From positions 2,356,001-2,420,000 of the forward strand of contig CP073691.1 in assembly GCA_018228685.1 (NCBI GenBank): 64,000 nt of DNA, written 5' to 3'. The DNA is from Clostridiaceae bacterium Marseille-Q4149 (GTDB taxonomy: Bacteria > Bacillota > Clostridia > Oscillospirales > Oscillospiraceae). Below, piece by piece: positions 16,281 to 24,851 of the stretch (positions are counted from its first letter, which is position 1; the number at the start of each line of letters is the position of its first letter). Under the pieces are notes generated by a model. That model ran no database searches, had not been told where the DNA came from, and saw only the letters and a program-made list of their open reading frames with translations. The translations under genes were made by a program, and so were the position numbers.

Positions 16281-16349
16281 CCATATGTTGAACGAATGCA
16301 CGGCGGGAAAAGCCGCGCTTGCACAGAAAACGAAGGGAGAACAACCATT

Positions 16350-18413
16350 ATGACTGCCAACGACATCCGCAACATCGCCCTGCTGGGCCACGGCGGCTCC
16401 GGCAAGACCTCTCTGGCCGAGCAGATGCTCTTTATGACCAAGGGCACCGACCGCCTGGGCCGCACCGCCGACGGCAACACCACCTGCGACTATGACGCCG
16501 AGGAGATCAAGCGCCAGATTTCCATTTCCCTGGCCTTTGCTCCCGTGAATTATAAGGGCGTGAAGATCAACGTGATGGACGCCCCCGGCAACTTCGACTT
16601 CTCCGGCGAGGCTCTGTCCGCCATCCGCGCCGCTGAGTGCGCCGTTCTGGTGGGCGCCGCCAAGGACGGCCTGTCCGTGGGCATGGAGCGCTCCTGGAAG
16701 ATGCTGGGCAAGAAGCCCCGGATGATCTTCATCAACCGCACTGATGAGGACAACAGCGACTACGCCTCCTGCCTGGACGCCCTGAAGGGCAAGTTCGGCC
16801 AGGCCATCGCCCCCATCGTTGCCCCGGTCATCGACGGCAACAAGAAGGTCACCGCCATCGTGGACCTGCTGCACAACACCGCCTATGAGGTCAAGGGCGG
16901 CAAGGCCGCTGCCTGCGCCATCCCCGCCGACATGGCCGACGAGGTGGAGGCCCTGCGCGCCGAGCTGATGGAGGCCGCCGCCGGCGCCGACGAGGAGCTG
17001 ATGGAGAAGTTCTTCGACACCATGGAGCTGTCCGCCCAGGATATGGCCAAGGGCCTGAAGATCGGCGTCCGGGACGGCAGTGTCTGCCCCGTGCTGTGCG
17101 GCTCCGCCAACACCGGTCTGGGCGTGGAGATGCTGCTGCAGACCATCCTGGACCTGGCCCCTGTGGCCACCGATATGCCCGCCGAGGCCGCCCAGGATGA
17201 CGACGGCAACGACATCGAGGTCGCCTTCGATCCCAACGGCCCCACCGCCGCCATCGTGTTCAAGACCATCTCCGACCAGTACGGCAAGTATTCCATGATC
17301 AAGGTCATCCGCGGCAAGGTCACCGGCGACATGGCCCTGTATAACCCCACCACCGGCAACACCGAGAAGCTGGGCCGCCTGTATGTCATGAGGGGCAAGA
17401 AGGGCGAGGAGACCAAGGAGATCTGCTGCGGCGACATCGGCGCCATCGGCAAGATGGACAAGGTCAAGACCGGCGACACCCTGTGCGACGCCAAGAACAT
17501 CGTCCGCCTCCACGGCATGGACTATGCCCAGCCCTGCTACAGCCGCGCCATCTCCCCCAAGACCAAGCAGGAGATCGAGAAGCTGGGCACCGGCCTGAAC
17601 AAGCTCAACGAGGAGGATCCCACCTTCCATGTGGTCAACAACGCCGAGACCCACCAGACCGTGATCTCCGGCGCCGGCGATATCCAGATCGACGTGCTGT
17701 GCGCCAAGCTGAAGAGCCGCTTCGGCGTGGACGCTGAGCTGTCCGCTCCCCGGGTCGCCTATCGCGAGAAGATTCGCTCCACCGTCCGCAAGCAGGGCCG
17801 TTATAAGAAGCAGACCGGCGGCAGCGGCCAGTTCGGCGACGTCCATATCATTTTCGAGCCCCAGACCGAGCAGGAGGATATGATCTTCGAGGAAAACGTG
17901 TTCGGCGGCTCCGTGCCCAAGAACTACTTCCCCGCCGTGGAAAAGGGCCTGCGCGAGAGCTGCCAGCACGGCGTGCTGGCCGGCTATCCCGTGGTGTTCC
18001 TGAAGGCCACCCTGGTGGACGGCTCCTATCACCCGGTGGACTCCTCCGAAATCGCCTTCAAGCTGGCTGCCAACCTGGCCTTCAAGGCCGCTCTGCCCGA
18101 GGCCAAGCCCGTGCTGATGGAGCCCATCGGCGAGCTGAAGGTCACCATTCCCGACAGCTACCTGGGCGACGTGATGGGCGACCTGAACAAGCGCCGGGGC
18201 CGCGTCATGGGTATGAATCCCACCGGCGACGGCGAGCAGGTGCTGGAGGCCGAGGTCCCCATGGCTGAGATGATGAGCTATGCCATCGACCTGCGCTCCA
18301 TGACCCAGTCCCGCGGCACCTTCACCTTCAACTTCGTCCGCTACGAGGATTGCCCCGCCGCGGCCCAGGAGAAGGCCATTGCCGAGGCCAAGGCTCTGGC
18401 CGAGGCCGAGTAA
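16350..18413 (+). CDS. elongation factor G-like translational GTPase (EF-G2 type)
   Basis: 687 residues from ATG 16350, with AGGGAG upstream; the longer reading frame to 16149 overlaps the previous gene. Five EF-G domains are present by length. The P-loop is GHGGSGKT (13-20). G3 reads DAPGNFDF (77-84), with Asn in place of the catalytic His of canonical DTPGH, and G4 reads NRTD (129-132) instead of NKMD. These features match the EF-G-like paralogues of Clostridia, not the housekeeping FusA, which is normally encoded next to rpsL/rpsG. Domain IV and the C-terminal GDLNKRRGRVMGM motif are intact, so it should bind ribosomes. Codon use is strongly biased, suggesting high expression. Confidence 0.9.
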   Translation: MTANDIRNIALLGHGGSGKTSLAEQMLFMTKGTDRLGRTADGNTTCDYDAEEIKRQISISLAFAPVNYKGVKINVMDAPGNFDFSGEALSAIRAAECAVLVGAAKDGLSVGMERSWKMLGKKPRMIFINRTDEDNSDYASCLDALKGKFGQAIAPIVAPVIDGNKKVTAIVDLLHNTAYEVKGGKAAACAIPADMADEVEALRAELMEAAAGADEELMEKFFDTMELSAQDMAKGLKIGVRDGSVCPVLCGSANTGLGVEMLLQTILDLAPVATDMPAEAAQDDDGNDIEVAFDPNGPTAAIVFKTISDQYGKYSMIKVIRGKVTGDMALYNPTTGNTEKLGRLYVMRGKKGEETKEICCGDIGAIGKMDKVKTGDTLCDAKNIVRLHGMDYAQPCYSRAISPKTKQEIEKLGTGLNKLNEEDPTFHVVNNAETHQTVISGAGDIQIDVLCAKLKSRFGVDAELSAPRVAYREKIRSTVRKQGRYKKQTGGSGQFGDVHIIFEPQTEQEDMIFEENVFGGSVPKNYFPAVEKGLRESCQHGVLAGYPVVFLKATLVDGSYHPVDSSEIAFKLAANLAFKAALPEAKPVLMEPIGELKVTIPDSYLGDVMGDLNKRRGRVMGMNPTGDGEQVLEAEVPMAEMMSYAIDLRSMTQSRGTFTFNFVRYEDCPAAAQEKAIAEAKALAEAE

Positions 18414-18434
18414 GTCTCTCCCCCAATACGTATC

Positions 18435-18464
18435 CAAGGCCCCCGGCTTTCGCCGGGGGCCTTG
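18435..18464 (+). terminator. terminator of the EF-G paralogue
   Basis: CAAGGCCCCCGGC / GCCGGGGGCCTTG, perfect 13 bp stem with TTTC loop, followed by a weak U tract (TTCTGT). Confidence 0.75.
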
Positions 18465-18481
18465 TTCTGTCCTGGGGATTA

Positions 18482-18510
18482 TTGACTTTCCCCGGTGGGT
18501 AAACTATAAT
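18482..18510 (+). promoter_or_regulatory. sigma-A promoter of trkH
   Basis: TTGACT (18482-18487), 17 bp spacer, TATAAT (18505-18510). The leader is about 60 nt, too short for a c-di-AMP riboswitch. Confidence 0.75.
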
Positions 18511-18578
18511 AGGCTGCGGCAAGAGTTTCTTCAACCGTTCCGTTTTTCCGTCGGACAGACCCATCGGGGGCTTTATTT

Positions 18579-20018
18579 ATGAATTATCGCATCATTTTCC
18601 ATATGGCGGGACGGGTCCTGCTGGCGGAGGCGGGGCTGCTGGTCCTGCCGCTGGCGGTGTCCCTCCTGTATCGGGAGGACTGCGCCTGGGCAGTGCTGGC
18701 CTCCATGGCCGTGGCCGCCGTTCTGGGCGGGCTGCTGACGCTGCTGGCCCGGCCCCGCAGCCACAAGTTCTTCAGCCGGGAGGGATACATCATCGTGGCC
18801 CTGGCCTGGGTGCTGCTGTCGGCGGTGGGGGCCCTGCCCTTCTGGTTCAGCCGGGAGATTCCCTCCTATGCCGACGCATTTTTTGAGACGGTCAGCGGCT
18901 TCACCACCACCGGGGCCTCCATCCTGACGGACGTGGAGGCCATGAGCCACGGGCTGCTGTTCTGGCGCAGCTTCACCCACTGGGTGGGCGGCATGGGGGT
19001 GCTGGTGTTCATCACCATGCTCTCCGGCAGCACCGACCGCTCCATGAACATTCTCAAGGCGGAGATGCCCGGCCCGGTAAAGGGCAAGCTGACCCCCCGG
19101 ACCCGGGACACCGCCCGGGTGCTGTATCTGCTGTATTTTCTTATCACGGCGGTGCTGGTGGGCATGCTGCTGCTGGGGGGTATGCCCCTGTTTGACAGCC
19201 TGGTCCACGCCTTCGGCACCGTGGGCACCGGCGGCTTCGGCATCAGGGCCGACTCCATTGCCTCCTACTCCCCGTATATCCAGGGGGTCATCACCGTTTT
19301 CATGATCCTCTGCGGCATCAACTTCAACCTCTATTATCTGCTGTTGCTGCGCCAGTGGCGGGCAGCCCTGCGCAGTGACGAGCTGTGGACCTATCTGGGA
19401 CTGGCAGTCGTGGCCACCGGCGTTATCACCCTGGACCTGCGGGGGGTGTACGGCGGTCTGGGCACCTGCCTGCGGCAGGCGGCGTTCCAGGTCAGCTCCG
19501 TCCTCACCACCACCGGCTATGCCACGGCGGACTTTGACCTGTGGCCGGGACTGTCCCGGGCCATCCTGTTCGCCCTGCTGTTCATTGGCGGCTGCGCCGG
19601 GTCCACCGCCGGCGGCCTGAAGGTGTCCCGGGCCATGATCCTGCTGCGCACCATCCGGCGGGAGGTGAACCGCCTGGTCCATCCCCGGCGGGTCACCGCC
19701 GTCCGCTGCGACGGCAAGGCCCTGAGCAGCGAGGTCCAGCGGGGCGTCAGCATCTACTTCGCCCTGTACTGCCTGTGCATCCTGATCACCTTCCTGTGCC
19801 TCAGCGGGGAGCCCTTCTCCCTGGAGACCAACCTGTCGGCGGTGGTGTCCTGCTTCAACAACGTGGGTCCGGGCCTGGGGGCCGTGGGCCCCGCCGGAAG
19901 CTACGCCGGGTATTCCGTCCTGTCCAAGCTGCTGCTGTCGGCGGCCATGCTGATGGGGCGGCTGGAGATCTATCCCATGCTGGTGGCCCTGTCCCCCTCC
20001 GTCTGGAGGAAGGACTGA
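18579..20018 (+). CDS. trkH: TrkH/KtrB-family potassium transporter subunit
   Basis: 479 residues, about ten membrane helices in four M1-P-M2 repeats. The P-loop selectivity segments are visible: SGFTTTGASIL, GTVGTGGFG, TTTGYAT and NNVGPGLG. It imports K+ (with Na+ or H+) and normally needs a TrkA/KtrA RCK subunit that binds nucleotides; no trkA lies next to it, so the partner must be elsewhere. Own promoter and terminator. Confidence 0.93.
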   Translation: MNYRIIFHMAGRVLLAEAGLLVLPLAVSLLYREDCAWAVLASMAVAAVLGGLLTLLARPRSHKFFSREGYIIVALAWVLLSAVGALPFWFSREIPSYADAFFETVSGFTTTGASILTDVEAMSHGLLFWRSFTHWVGGMGVLVFITMLSGSTDRSMNILKAEMPGPVKGKLTPRTRDTARVLYLLYFLITAVLVGMLLLGGMPLFDSLVHAFGTVGTGGFGIRADSIASYSPYIQGVITVFMILCGINFNLYYLLLLRQWRAALRSDELWTYLGLAVVATGVITLDLRGVYGGLGTCLRQAAFQVSSVLTTTGYATADFDLWPGLSRAILFALLFIGGCAGSTAGGLKVSRAMILLRTIRREVNRLVHPRRVTAVRCDGKALSSEVQRGVSIYFALYCLCILITFLCLSGEPFSLETNLSAVVSCFNNVGPGLGAVGPAGSYAGYSVLSKLLLSAAMLMGRLEIYPMLVALSPSVWRKD

Positions 20019-20031
20019 TTTCATGCAGGAC

Positions 20032-20098
20032 AAACGCGGGACGCGCCGGGTTATTCCGGTGCGTCCCGCGTTTTTGCTATGCAAAAGCATAGCAAAAA
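20032..20098 (+). terminator. trkH terminator followed by a second hairpin
   Basis: AAACGCGGGACGC / GCGTCCCGCGTTT (20032-20073) ends in TTTTT. The T run is also the left arm of a second perfect hairpin TTTTTGCTATGC / GCATAGCAAAAA (20071-20098), which can serve as a terminator for the convergent corA operon. Confidence 0.85.
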
Positions 20099-20148
20099 AT
20101 AGAATGTGCCATTCCCTCGCCCCTTCGGGGCAACCGGGAATGATGCAC

Positions 20149-20211
20149 AAAACTTCATGCACAGAAGATTTTGCCTGTTTTCGCGGTGCGCCGCACAGTG
20201 CATGAAGTTTT
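20149..20211. repeat. 14 bp perfect inverted repeat between trkH and corA
   Basis: AAAACTTCATGCAC (20149-20162) and GTGCATGAAGTTTT (20198-20211) are separated by 35 nt. Just left of it lie GCCCCTTCGGGGC and an outer CATTCCC/GGGAATG pair. Together with the hairpin at 20071-20098 they could make a large folded 3' region for the corA message. No gene is seen between 20099 and 20224. Confidence 0.6.
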
Positions 20212-20224
20212 ATGCCCGGCTGCT

Positions 20225-21067
20225 TCACAGCCATTTTTTCCACTTGAAGATCACCAGCTCCACCAGAATGCACACCGCGCTGACGATGCACACGGCCAGA
20301 TACCCGTGCCGGGCGGTGAGCTCCGGCATGTTCACAAAGTTCATGCCGTACCACCCGGCGATCAGGGACAGGGGCAGAAACACCGTGGTAACGATGGTCA
20401 GGATCTTCATGATCTGGTTCTGCCGCATGTCCAGTTGGGTCTGGTGCATTTCACGCAGCTGTAAGGCGTACTCCTTCTCCTGCTCCGTGGCGGACAGCAG
20501 CCGCTGGGCCCGGCCCGTCAGGTGGTCGAACAGCCGGGAGACGTGGGGGTCGCCCTCCTCCGTCTCCTCCGACAGCACCGCAAACAGGTCGTCCAGCTGC
20601 TCATAATACGCCGCGAACACCGACAGCTCCCGGCGGATGCGGAACAGCTTCTTGTCCAGGTCCTGGGCCTGGTCCTGCATCAGGTCCTCCTCCAGGGCTG
20701 TCAGCCGCTTTTCGTATTTCTGCAGGGTGGGCATGTCCTCCTGCAAAAGCCGGGTGAACAGCTCCGCCAGGGCCTGGGCCGGGGTCCCGGCCTCCAGGTC
20801 GTCCGCCAGGCCCCGCAAAAACTCCCCGTCCTCCGCCAGCAGCAGCCGCCGCTGGGTCAGATAGAAGCCGAAAAAGTGCTTCTCGCCGGTGGGGGCCATG
20901 GGCCGGGGCATGGCATAGGTCCCGGCGGCCCCGCCGCCCTTGAGCCGCTCCGCCCGGCAGAAGGCGCCGCCGGAGGGGGCAATGCGGTGCTGCTCCAGCT
21001 GGGGATACCGCTGGCGCAGCTGGTCAAAGGTCACCAGCTCCACGCAGGATGCGCACATCTCGCCCAT
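20225..21067 (-). CDS. corA: CorA-family divalent cation transporter
   Basis: About 280 residues; the start at 21067 is the first ATG after the upstream gene (a second ATG at 21058 is possible). The long helical cytosolic domain is followed by two C-terminal membrane helices with the hallmark YGMNF between them, and a basic end KWKKWL. Transports Mg2+ or related ions. The start is separated by only a few bases from the end of the DUF6320 gene, so the three genes at 23960-20225 probably form one operon. The N-terminus GEMCASC is unusually cysteine-containing. Confidence 0.9.
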   Translation of the reverse strand: MGEMCASCVELVTFDQLRQRYPQLEQHRIAPSGGAFCRAERLKGGGAAGTYAMPRPMAPTGEKHFFGFYLTQRRLLLAEDGEFLRGLADDLEAGTPAQALAELFTRLLQEDMPTLQKYEKRLTALEEDLMQDQAQDLDKKLFRIRRELSVFAAYYEQLDDLFAVLSEETEEGDPHVSRLFDHLTGRAQRLLSATEQEKEYALQLREMHQTQLDMRQNQIMKILTIVTTVFLPLSLIAGWYGMNFVNMPELTARHGYLAVCIVSAVCILVELVIFKWKKWL

Positions 21068-21071
21068 GGCC

Positions 21072-21770
21072 TTACAGGAAAAACTTCCGGTGCAGGGACC
21101 GGCGCAGGGGCTTGCACACGGCAATGATCAGCAGCATGGCCCCCAGCAGCACCCCCGCCGCCAAGGGATAGAAGGACCAAATGAACGTGTGATGCAGCCC
21201 GAAGGTCAGGTTCAGCAGGAACTCGATGAGCACCGCCAGGCCGCCTCCGGCTATCAGCGCCCCGCCGAAGATATACAGGTGCCCCCGGCTCAGATACCGC
21301 AGCAGCGTCACCACCGTAGTCACCAGAACCCCGATGGTCCCCGTGACCGGAAGGGCGAAGGTCAGGAACCAGTGTCCGCCGGTGGCGAAGTTGATATACA
21401 GCAGGTACAGCCCGATGGCCACAAAGTCCGCCGGGACGAAGATCACCGGGTTGGGCTTTCTGAACCACAGGGGCAGCACCGCCAGGATGTACAGCAGCGC
21501 CACGCCGCCTGCAGCGTACCCGGACCACAGGATGGCCCCGTTGACGCTCCAGTCGCACAGGATGCAGATCACGATGGGCAGCACCGCCAGCATGGTCAGG
21601 ATGAACAGCGCTCCGGAGCGGTTCACCTCCTCGGGATGGCCCATGGGGTCCGGCGGAAAGGGAGGCTCCCCCTGCTGCCGGGGCATATCCGGGTGAAACA
21701 CCCGGGTCCCGCACAGGGGACACACGGTTTCGCTGTCGGCCAGCTCCACGCCGCAATTGATGCAATACAT
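21072..21770 (-). CDS. zinc-ribbon membrane protein, DUF6320-like
   Basis: 232 residues from ATG 21770 (MYCINCGVELADSE), preferred over a GTG three codons upstream that would overlap the AGGAG site. The N-terminal zinc ribbon has CINCG and CPLCG. After a proline-rich linker come six membrane helices to the basic end KPLRRSLHRKFFL. I recognise the arrangement of DUF6320 proteins, which often sit beside the esterase/condensation fusion found upstream. Function unknown; the pairing suggests a role in lipid or acyl modification at the membrane. Confidence 0.75.
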   Translation of the reverse strand: MYCINCGVELADSETVCPLCGTRVFHPDMPRQQGEPPFPPDPMGHPEEVNRSGALFILTMLAVLPIVICILCDWSVNGAILWSGYAAGGVALLYILAVLPLWFRKPNPVIFVPADFVAIGLYLLYINFATGGHWFLTFALPVTGTIGVLVTTVVTLLRYLSRGHLYIFGGALIAGGGLAVLIEFLLNLTFGLHHTFIWSFYPLAAGVLLGAMLLIIAVCKPLRRSLHRKFFL

Positions 21771-21788
21771 ATCGGACACTCCTTTCCC

Positions 21789-23960
21789 TTATCCCCGGCC
21801 CCGGCGGTTGCTCTCCACCTTCACAGGCAGACCCAGCCGCTGCAGGACCCGGTAAAAATGCAGCTCCAGCTCCGGCTCCTGGATGCTGCGGATGCAGTTG
21901 ATATACATGGTTCCGTTCCAGGACACCACGCCGCAGTCGTGGGGCGCGGCGGCCTGAACGCCGATGATGAAGTCCAGCCTCTGCACATACGGGGCCATGG
22001 CCTCCGGCAGCTCCACCGCCCCCAGGTTTGACAGGCACAGACAGGACTTCCGCTCGCCCACGGCGTTAAACACCGCCTTCATGGCGATGTTCTTGATGAA
22101 CAGGGGCATCACCTTCAGCACCGGGGACTTCTCGCTGGCCACATTGGCGGCGAACTTGGAGCGCAGGGTGTGGGTGTTATTCTCCAGGCCCATCCGGTGG
22201 TGCACGGCGGCGCAGATCTCGGAAAAGGTATAGTCCCCGGTGCGGGGATCGATCTCCGGGGTGATATACGAGGCAAAGTTCCGCAGGCTGCGGCTGGGGA
22301 ACAGGGTCCGCAGGTTCACCGGCAGCAGCACCTTCACCGGCTTGCGGCGGCTGCGCCGGGGCACCTTCTCCGCCTGCAGGTCGGCGATGGCCTGCATCAT
22401 GGCGGCGCACAGCAGCTCCGTCACGGACACGCCGTATTTCCTTGCGCACACCCGCACCCGGTCCACCGGCACCATCATGGTCACCAGGTTCTTATACCCG
22501 TCCTTTTCCGGGGTGCCGCTGAGGTGATAGGCGGTGCTCTCCGCCCGGCTGGCGGCAACGTCCCCGGCATAGCGCAGGAAGCTGTCCTCCAGCTCCTGGG
22601 GGCTTGGCTCCTCCAGCCGGCCCAGAACGCCCTTTTCCGCCGGAACGGTGATGCCGTATTTCTGGCACAGATACTCCGCCACCAGGGTTTTCAGGAAGAT
22701 CAGCCCCCCGGTGCCGTCGGTGACGGCGTGGAAAAACTCCACTGCCACCCGGTTGTGATACACCAGCACCCGGAAGGCGCAGCGCCGCACCTGGCCAAAG
22801 GGAACGTGGGCCAGGGGGCAGCTCTTTTCCGGCTGGATTTCCGGGGCCTGGGGGATCTCCTCCAGATAGTACCAGAACACCCCCCGCCTCAGCCGCACGG
22901 CCATGGACGGGAACCGCCGCACCGTCACGTCCAGGGCCGCCCGCAGCACGGGCACGTCGATGGGCTCCGTCAGGGTGGCGGACAGGCGGAAGAAGTTGTT
23001 CCAGTTCCGCCGCTTAGCGGCGGGATAGATCTTGGCGGCGTTGTCCAGCCGCATCCACCGCAGGCTCCTGGCCGGGGACAGGGTCCGGTCCAGGAAGTGG
23101 TTGATGGCCTCAAAATCCTGCTCCATATTCTCGTTCAGGCAGTACAGCACATAGGCGTGCCACCGCTCCGGGGCGATGTGCAGCCTGCTGCGGCACCCGG
23201 CGGCCAGGAGCTTTTCGTGCAGGGCCCGGGTGTCGTCCAGCATCACCTCGTCCCCGCCCACAAACAGCAGAGACGGCGGCAGGCCCGTCAGGTCGCCGAA
23301 CAGCGGCGAGCAAAGGGGGTCCGTGGGGTCCTGGGTATAGCACCCCGCGTAAAACTGCAGCAGCTCCGGGGTCATGGAGGGGTCGTTTTCCCGGTTCTCC
23401 CGATAGGAGTCCCCGGAGCCGGTCAGGTCCGTCCAAGGGGAAATGCCGATCAGGCCGCAGGGCAGCTCCATGCCCAGCTCCTTCAGCTTCAGGCACAGAC
23501 AGTAGATCAGCCCGCCTCCGGCGGACTCCCCGGCCAGCATGATCTGCCCCGGCTCATAGCCCTTCTGCAGCAGGTACTGATAGCTCTCCAGCGCGTCGTC
23601 CAGGGCCGCCGGATACGGATGCTCCGGGGCCAAGCGATAGGCCGGGCAGAACACCCGCACGCCGCACTCCGAGGCCAGGGCGGCGGCAAAGCCCTTGGCG
23701 TATTCCAGACTGCCGCAGGTATAGCCCCCGCCGTGGAGATACAGGATCACCCCGGTGCGGCGCTGGTCCTTGGGCATGACCCACGCCCCCTGAAAATGCT
23801 CAAAATCGTGGTCCCGCACCAGCACCTCCCGCCGGTGCAGGGCGGTCATCAGCTCGCCCAGCTTGTCCTGGCCCTTCCGGGTGGCCTCCAGAGACAGGCC
23901 CGCCACAAAGGGCTTGAAAAAAGACAGCTGCGAGCGAACCAGCTTTGCGTGCAGCTCCAT
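21789..23960 (-). CDS. HSL-type alpha/beta hydrolase fused to a condensation-like acyltransferase domain
   Basis: 723 residues. Residues 1-290 are a hormone-sensitive-lipase-type esterase: oxyanion HGGG (76-79), nucleophile in GESAGG (Ser146), acid GGDE (Asp237) and His268 in ERWHAY. From about 300 a second domain resembles the condensation/alcohol-acetyltransferase superfamily, with FFHAVTDGTGG (His411, Asp415) as HxxxDG active site. Fusion of a deacylase with an acyl-transfer fold suggests moving an acyl group between substrates. It is first in an operon with the DUF6320 and corA genes. No signal peptide is seen. Confidence 0.85.
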   Translation of the reverse strand: MELHAKLVRSQLSFFKPFVAGLSLEATRKGQDKLGELMTALHRREVLVRDHDFEHFQGAWVMPKDQRRTGVILYLHGGGYTCGSLEYAKGFAAALASECGVRVFCPAYRLAPEHPYPAALDDALESYQYLLQKGYEPGQIMLAGESAGGGLIYCLCLKLKELGMELPCGLIGISPWTDLTGSGDSYRENRENDPSMTPELLQFYAGCYTQDPTDPLCSPLFGDLTGLPPSLLFVGGDEVMLDDTRALHEKLLAAGCRSRLHIAPERWHAYVLYCLNENMEQDFEAINHFLDRTLSPARSLRWMRLDNAAKIYPAAKRRNWNNFFRLSATLTEPIDVPVLRAALDVTVRRFPSMAVRLRRGVFWYYLEEIPQAPEIQPEKSCPLAHVPFGQVRRCAFRVLVYHNRVAVEFFHAVTDGTGGLIFLKTLVAEYLCQKYGITVPAEKGVLGRLEEPSPQELEDSFLRYAGDVAASRAESTAYHLSGTPEKDGYKNLVTMMVPVDRVRVCARKYGVSVTELLCAAMMQAIADLQAEKVPRRSRRKPVKVLLPVNLRTLFPSRSLRNFASYITPEIDPRTGDYTFSEICAAVHHRMGLENNTHTLRSKFAANVASEKSPVLKVMPLFIKNIAMKAVFNAVGERKSCLCLSNLGAVELPEAMAPYVQRLDFIIGVQAAAPHDCGVVSWNGTMYINCIRSIQEPELELHFYRVLQRLGLPVKVESNRRGRG

Positions 23961-24000
23961 GCAATGTCGTTCCTTTCCTGAAAATCTTCTGAACCCTTTT

Positions 24001-24029
24001 ATTATACCAGTTATCCCGCGTCTTCACAA
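24001..24029 (-). promoter_or_regulatory. promoter of the hydrolase fusion / DUF6320 / corA operon
   Basis: Minus-strand TTGTGA (24024-24029), 17 bp spacer, TATAAT (24001-24006). Confidence 0.65.
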
Positions 24030-24055
24030 GGCGTGAAGGCCGCAATTTTTTTCCG

Positions 24056-24084
24056 TTGCGTTTTCCCGCCGGAGACGCTACAAT
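24056..24084 (+). promoter_or_regulatory. promoter of the isochorismatase-like gene
   Basis: TTGCGT (24056-24061), 17 bp spacer, TACAAT (24079-24084). Divergent from the promoter at 24001-24029, their -35 boxes 26 bp apart. Confidence 0.65.
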
Positions 24085-24137
24085 AGCCTGGGCGGAACAT
24101 CCGCCGGATTTTCAATTGCGTTTGTGGAGGGATTTTC

Positions 24138-24716
24138 ATGCACAAATATGCCTTGGTGGTCATCGACATGCAGCGGGGCTTTCTGGACCCGTCCAGTCCC
24201 CTGTATATCGCCGGGGCGGCGGACACGGTGCCCGCCTGCGCCCGGGCCATCGACTGCTGCCATCGGGCCGGGGTGCCGGTGGTGTTCGCCGTGCGGCACT
24301 ATCGGGCGGACGGGTCCGATGTGGAGCGGGCCCGATATGACGTGTGGGCCAAAGGCGGGAAGCCCCTGTCCGAGATGTGCCCGGCGTCCATGTCCGACGC
24401 CTGGCCGGAGGAGTTCCGCCGGGCCCCGGCGGACTACGTCATCGTGAAGCCCCGGTTTTCCGCCTTTTTCCACACGGAGCTGGACCTGATCCTCCGCCGC
24501 CTGGGGGTGGACACGGTGCTGCTGGCCGGGACCACCACCCCCAACTGCATCCGCTCCACCTTTTACGACGCCCTGTCTCTGGACTATGACGCCGTGGTGC
24601 TGTCGGACTGCACCTCCTCTGTGACCCCCGCCGTGCAGCAGGCCAACCTGGCGGATATGCAGCGGGTGGGCGGCCGCATTATGACGGCGGCGGACCTGGA
24701 GCAGCTGCTGGGCTGA
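24138..24716 (+). CDS. isochorismatase-family cysteine hydrolase
   Basis: 192 residues. The catalytic triad is visible: Asp in VVIDMQRGF (residue 10), Lys in IVKPRFSAF and Cys in TPNCIRST with the preceding non-proline cis peptide (GTTTPN). Members hydrolyse nicotinamide, ureidoacrylate, N-carbamoylsarcosine or isochorismate; the motif does not decide the substrate. Single gene convergent with cysE. Confidence 0.85.
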   Translation: MHKYALVVIDMQRGFLDPSSPLYIAGAADTVPACARAIDCCHRAGVPVVFAVRHYRADGSDVERARYDVWAKGGKPLSEMCPASMSDAWPEEFRRAPADYVIVKPRFSAFFHTELDLILRRLGVDTVLLAGTTTPNCIRSTFYDALSLDYDAVVLSDCTSSVTPAVQQANLADMQRVGGRIMTAADLEQLLG

Positions 24717-24765
24717 CCCGCGCACCAACTTATCCGCCGCCTGCGGGCGGCAAACTCTGCGAGGC

Positions 24766-24812
24766 TTTTTGACAAGCTGAGGAATCCCTCCGGCCCAGGC
24801 CGGAGGGGTTCC
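24766..24812. terminator. terminator hairpin between the isochorismatase-like gene and cysE
   Basis: GGAATCCCTCCGGCC / GGCCGGAGGGGTTCC (24781-24812) is a 15 bp stem with a two-base loop. Directly before it TTTTTGACAAGCTGAG (24766-24781) is identical to the right arm of the second hairpin of the element at 56103-56139, perhaps a remnant of a further copy. Confidence 0.6.
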
Positions 24813-24851
24813 TGTTTCCGCAGGGGCGGACAAATCTGTCCGCCCCTCTTT

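Noticed and set aside
16272-18437. A 721-codon open frame antisense to the EF-G paralogue
   Set aside because: It is the mirror of a GC-rich, codon-biased gene; composition is Gly/His/Leu repeats with no domain or ribosome site.
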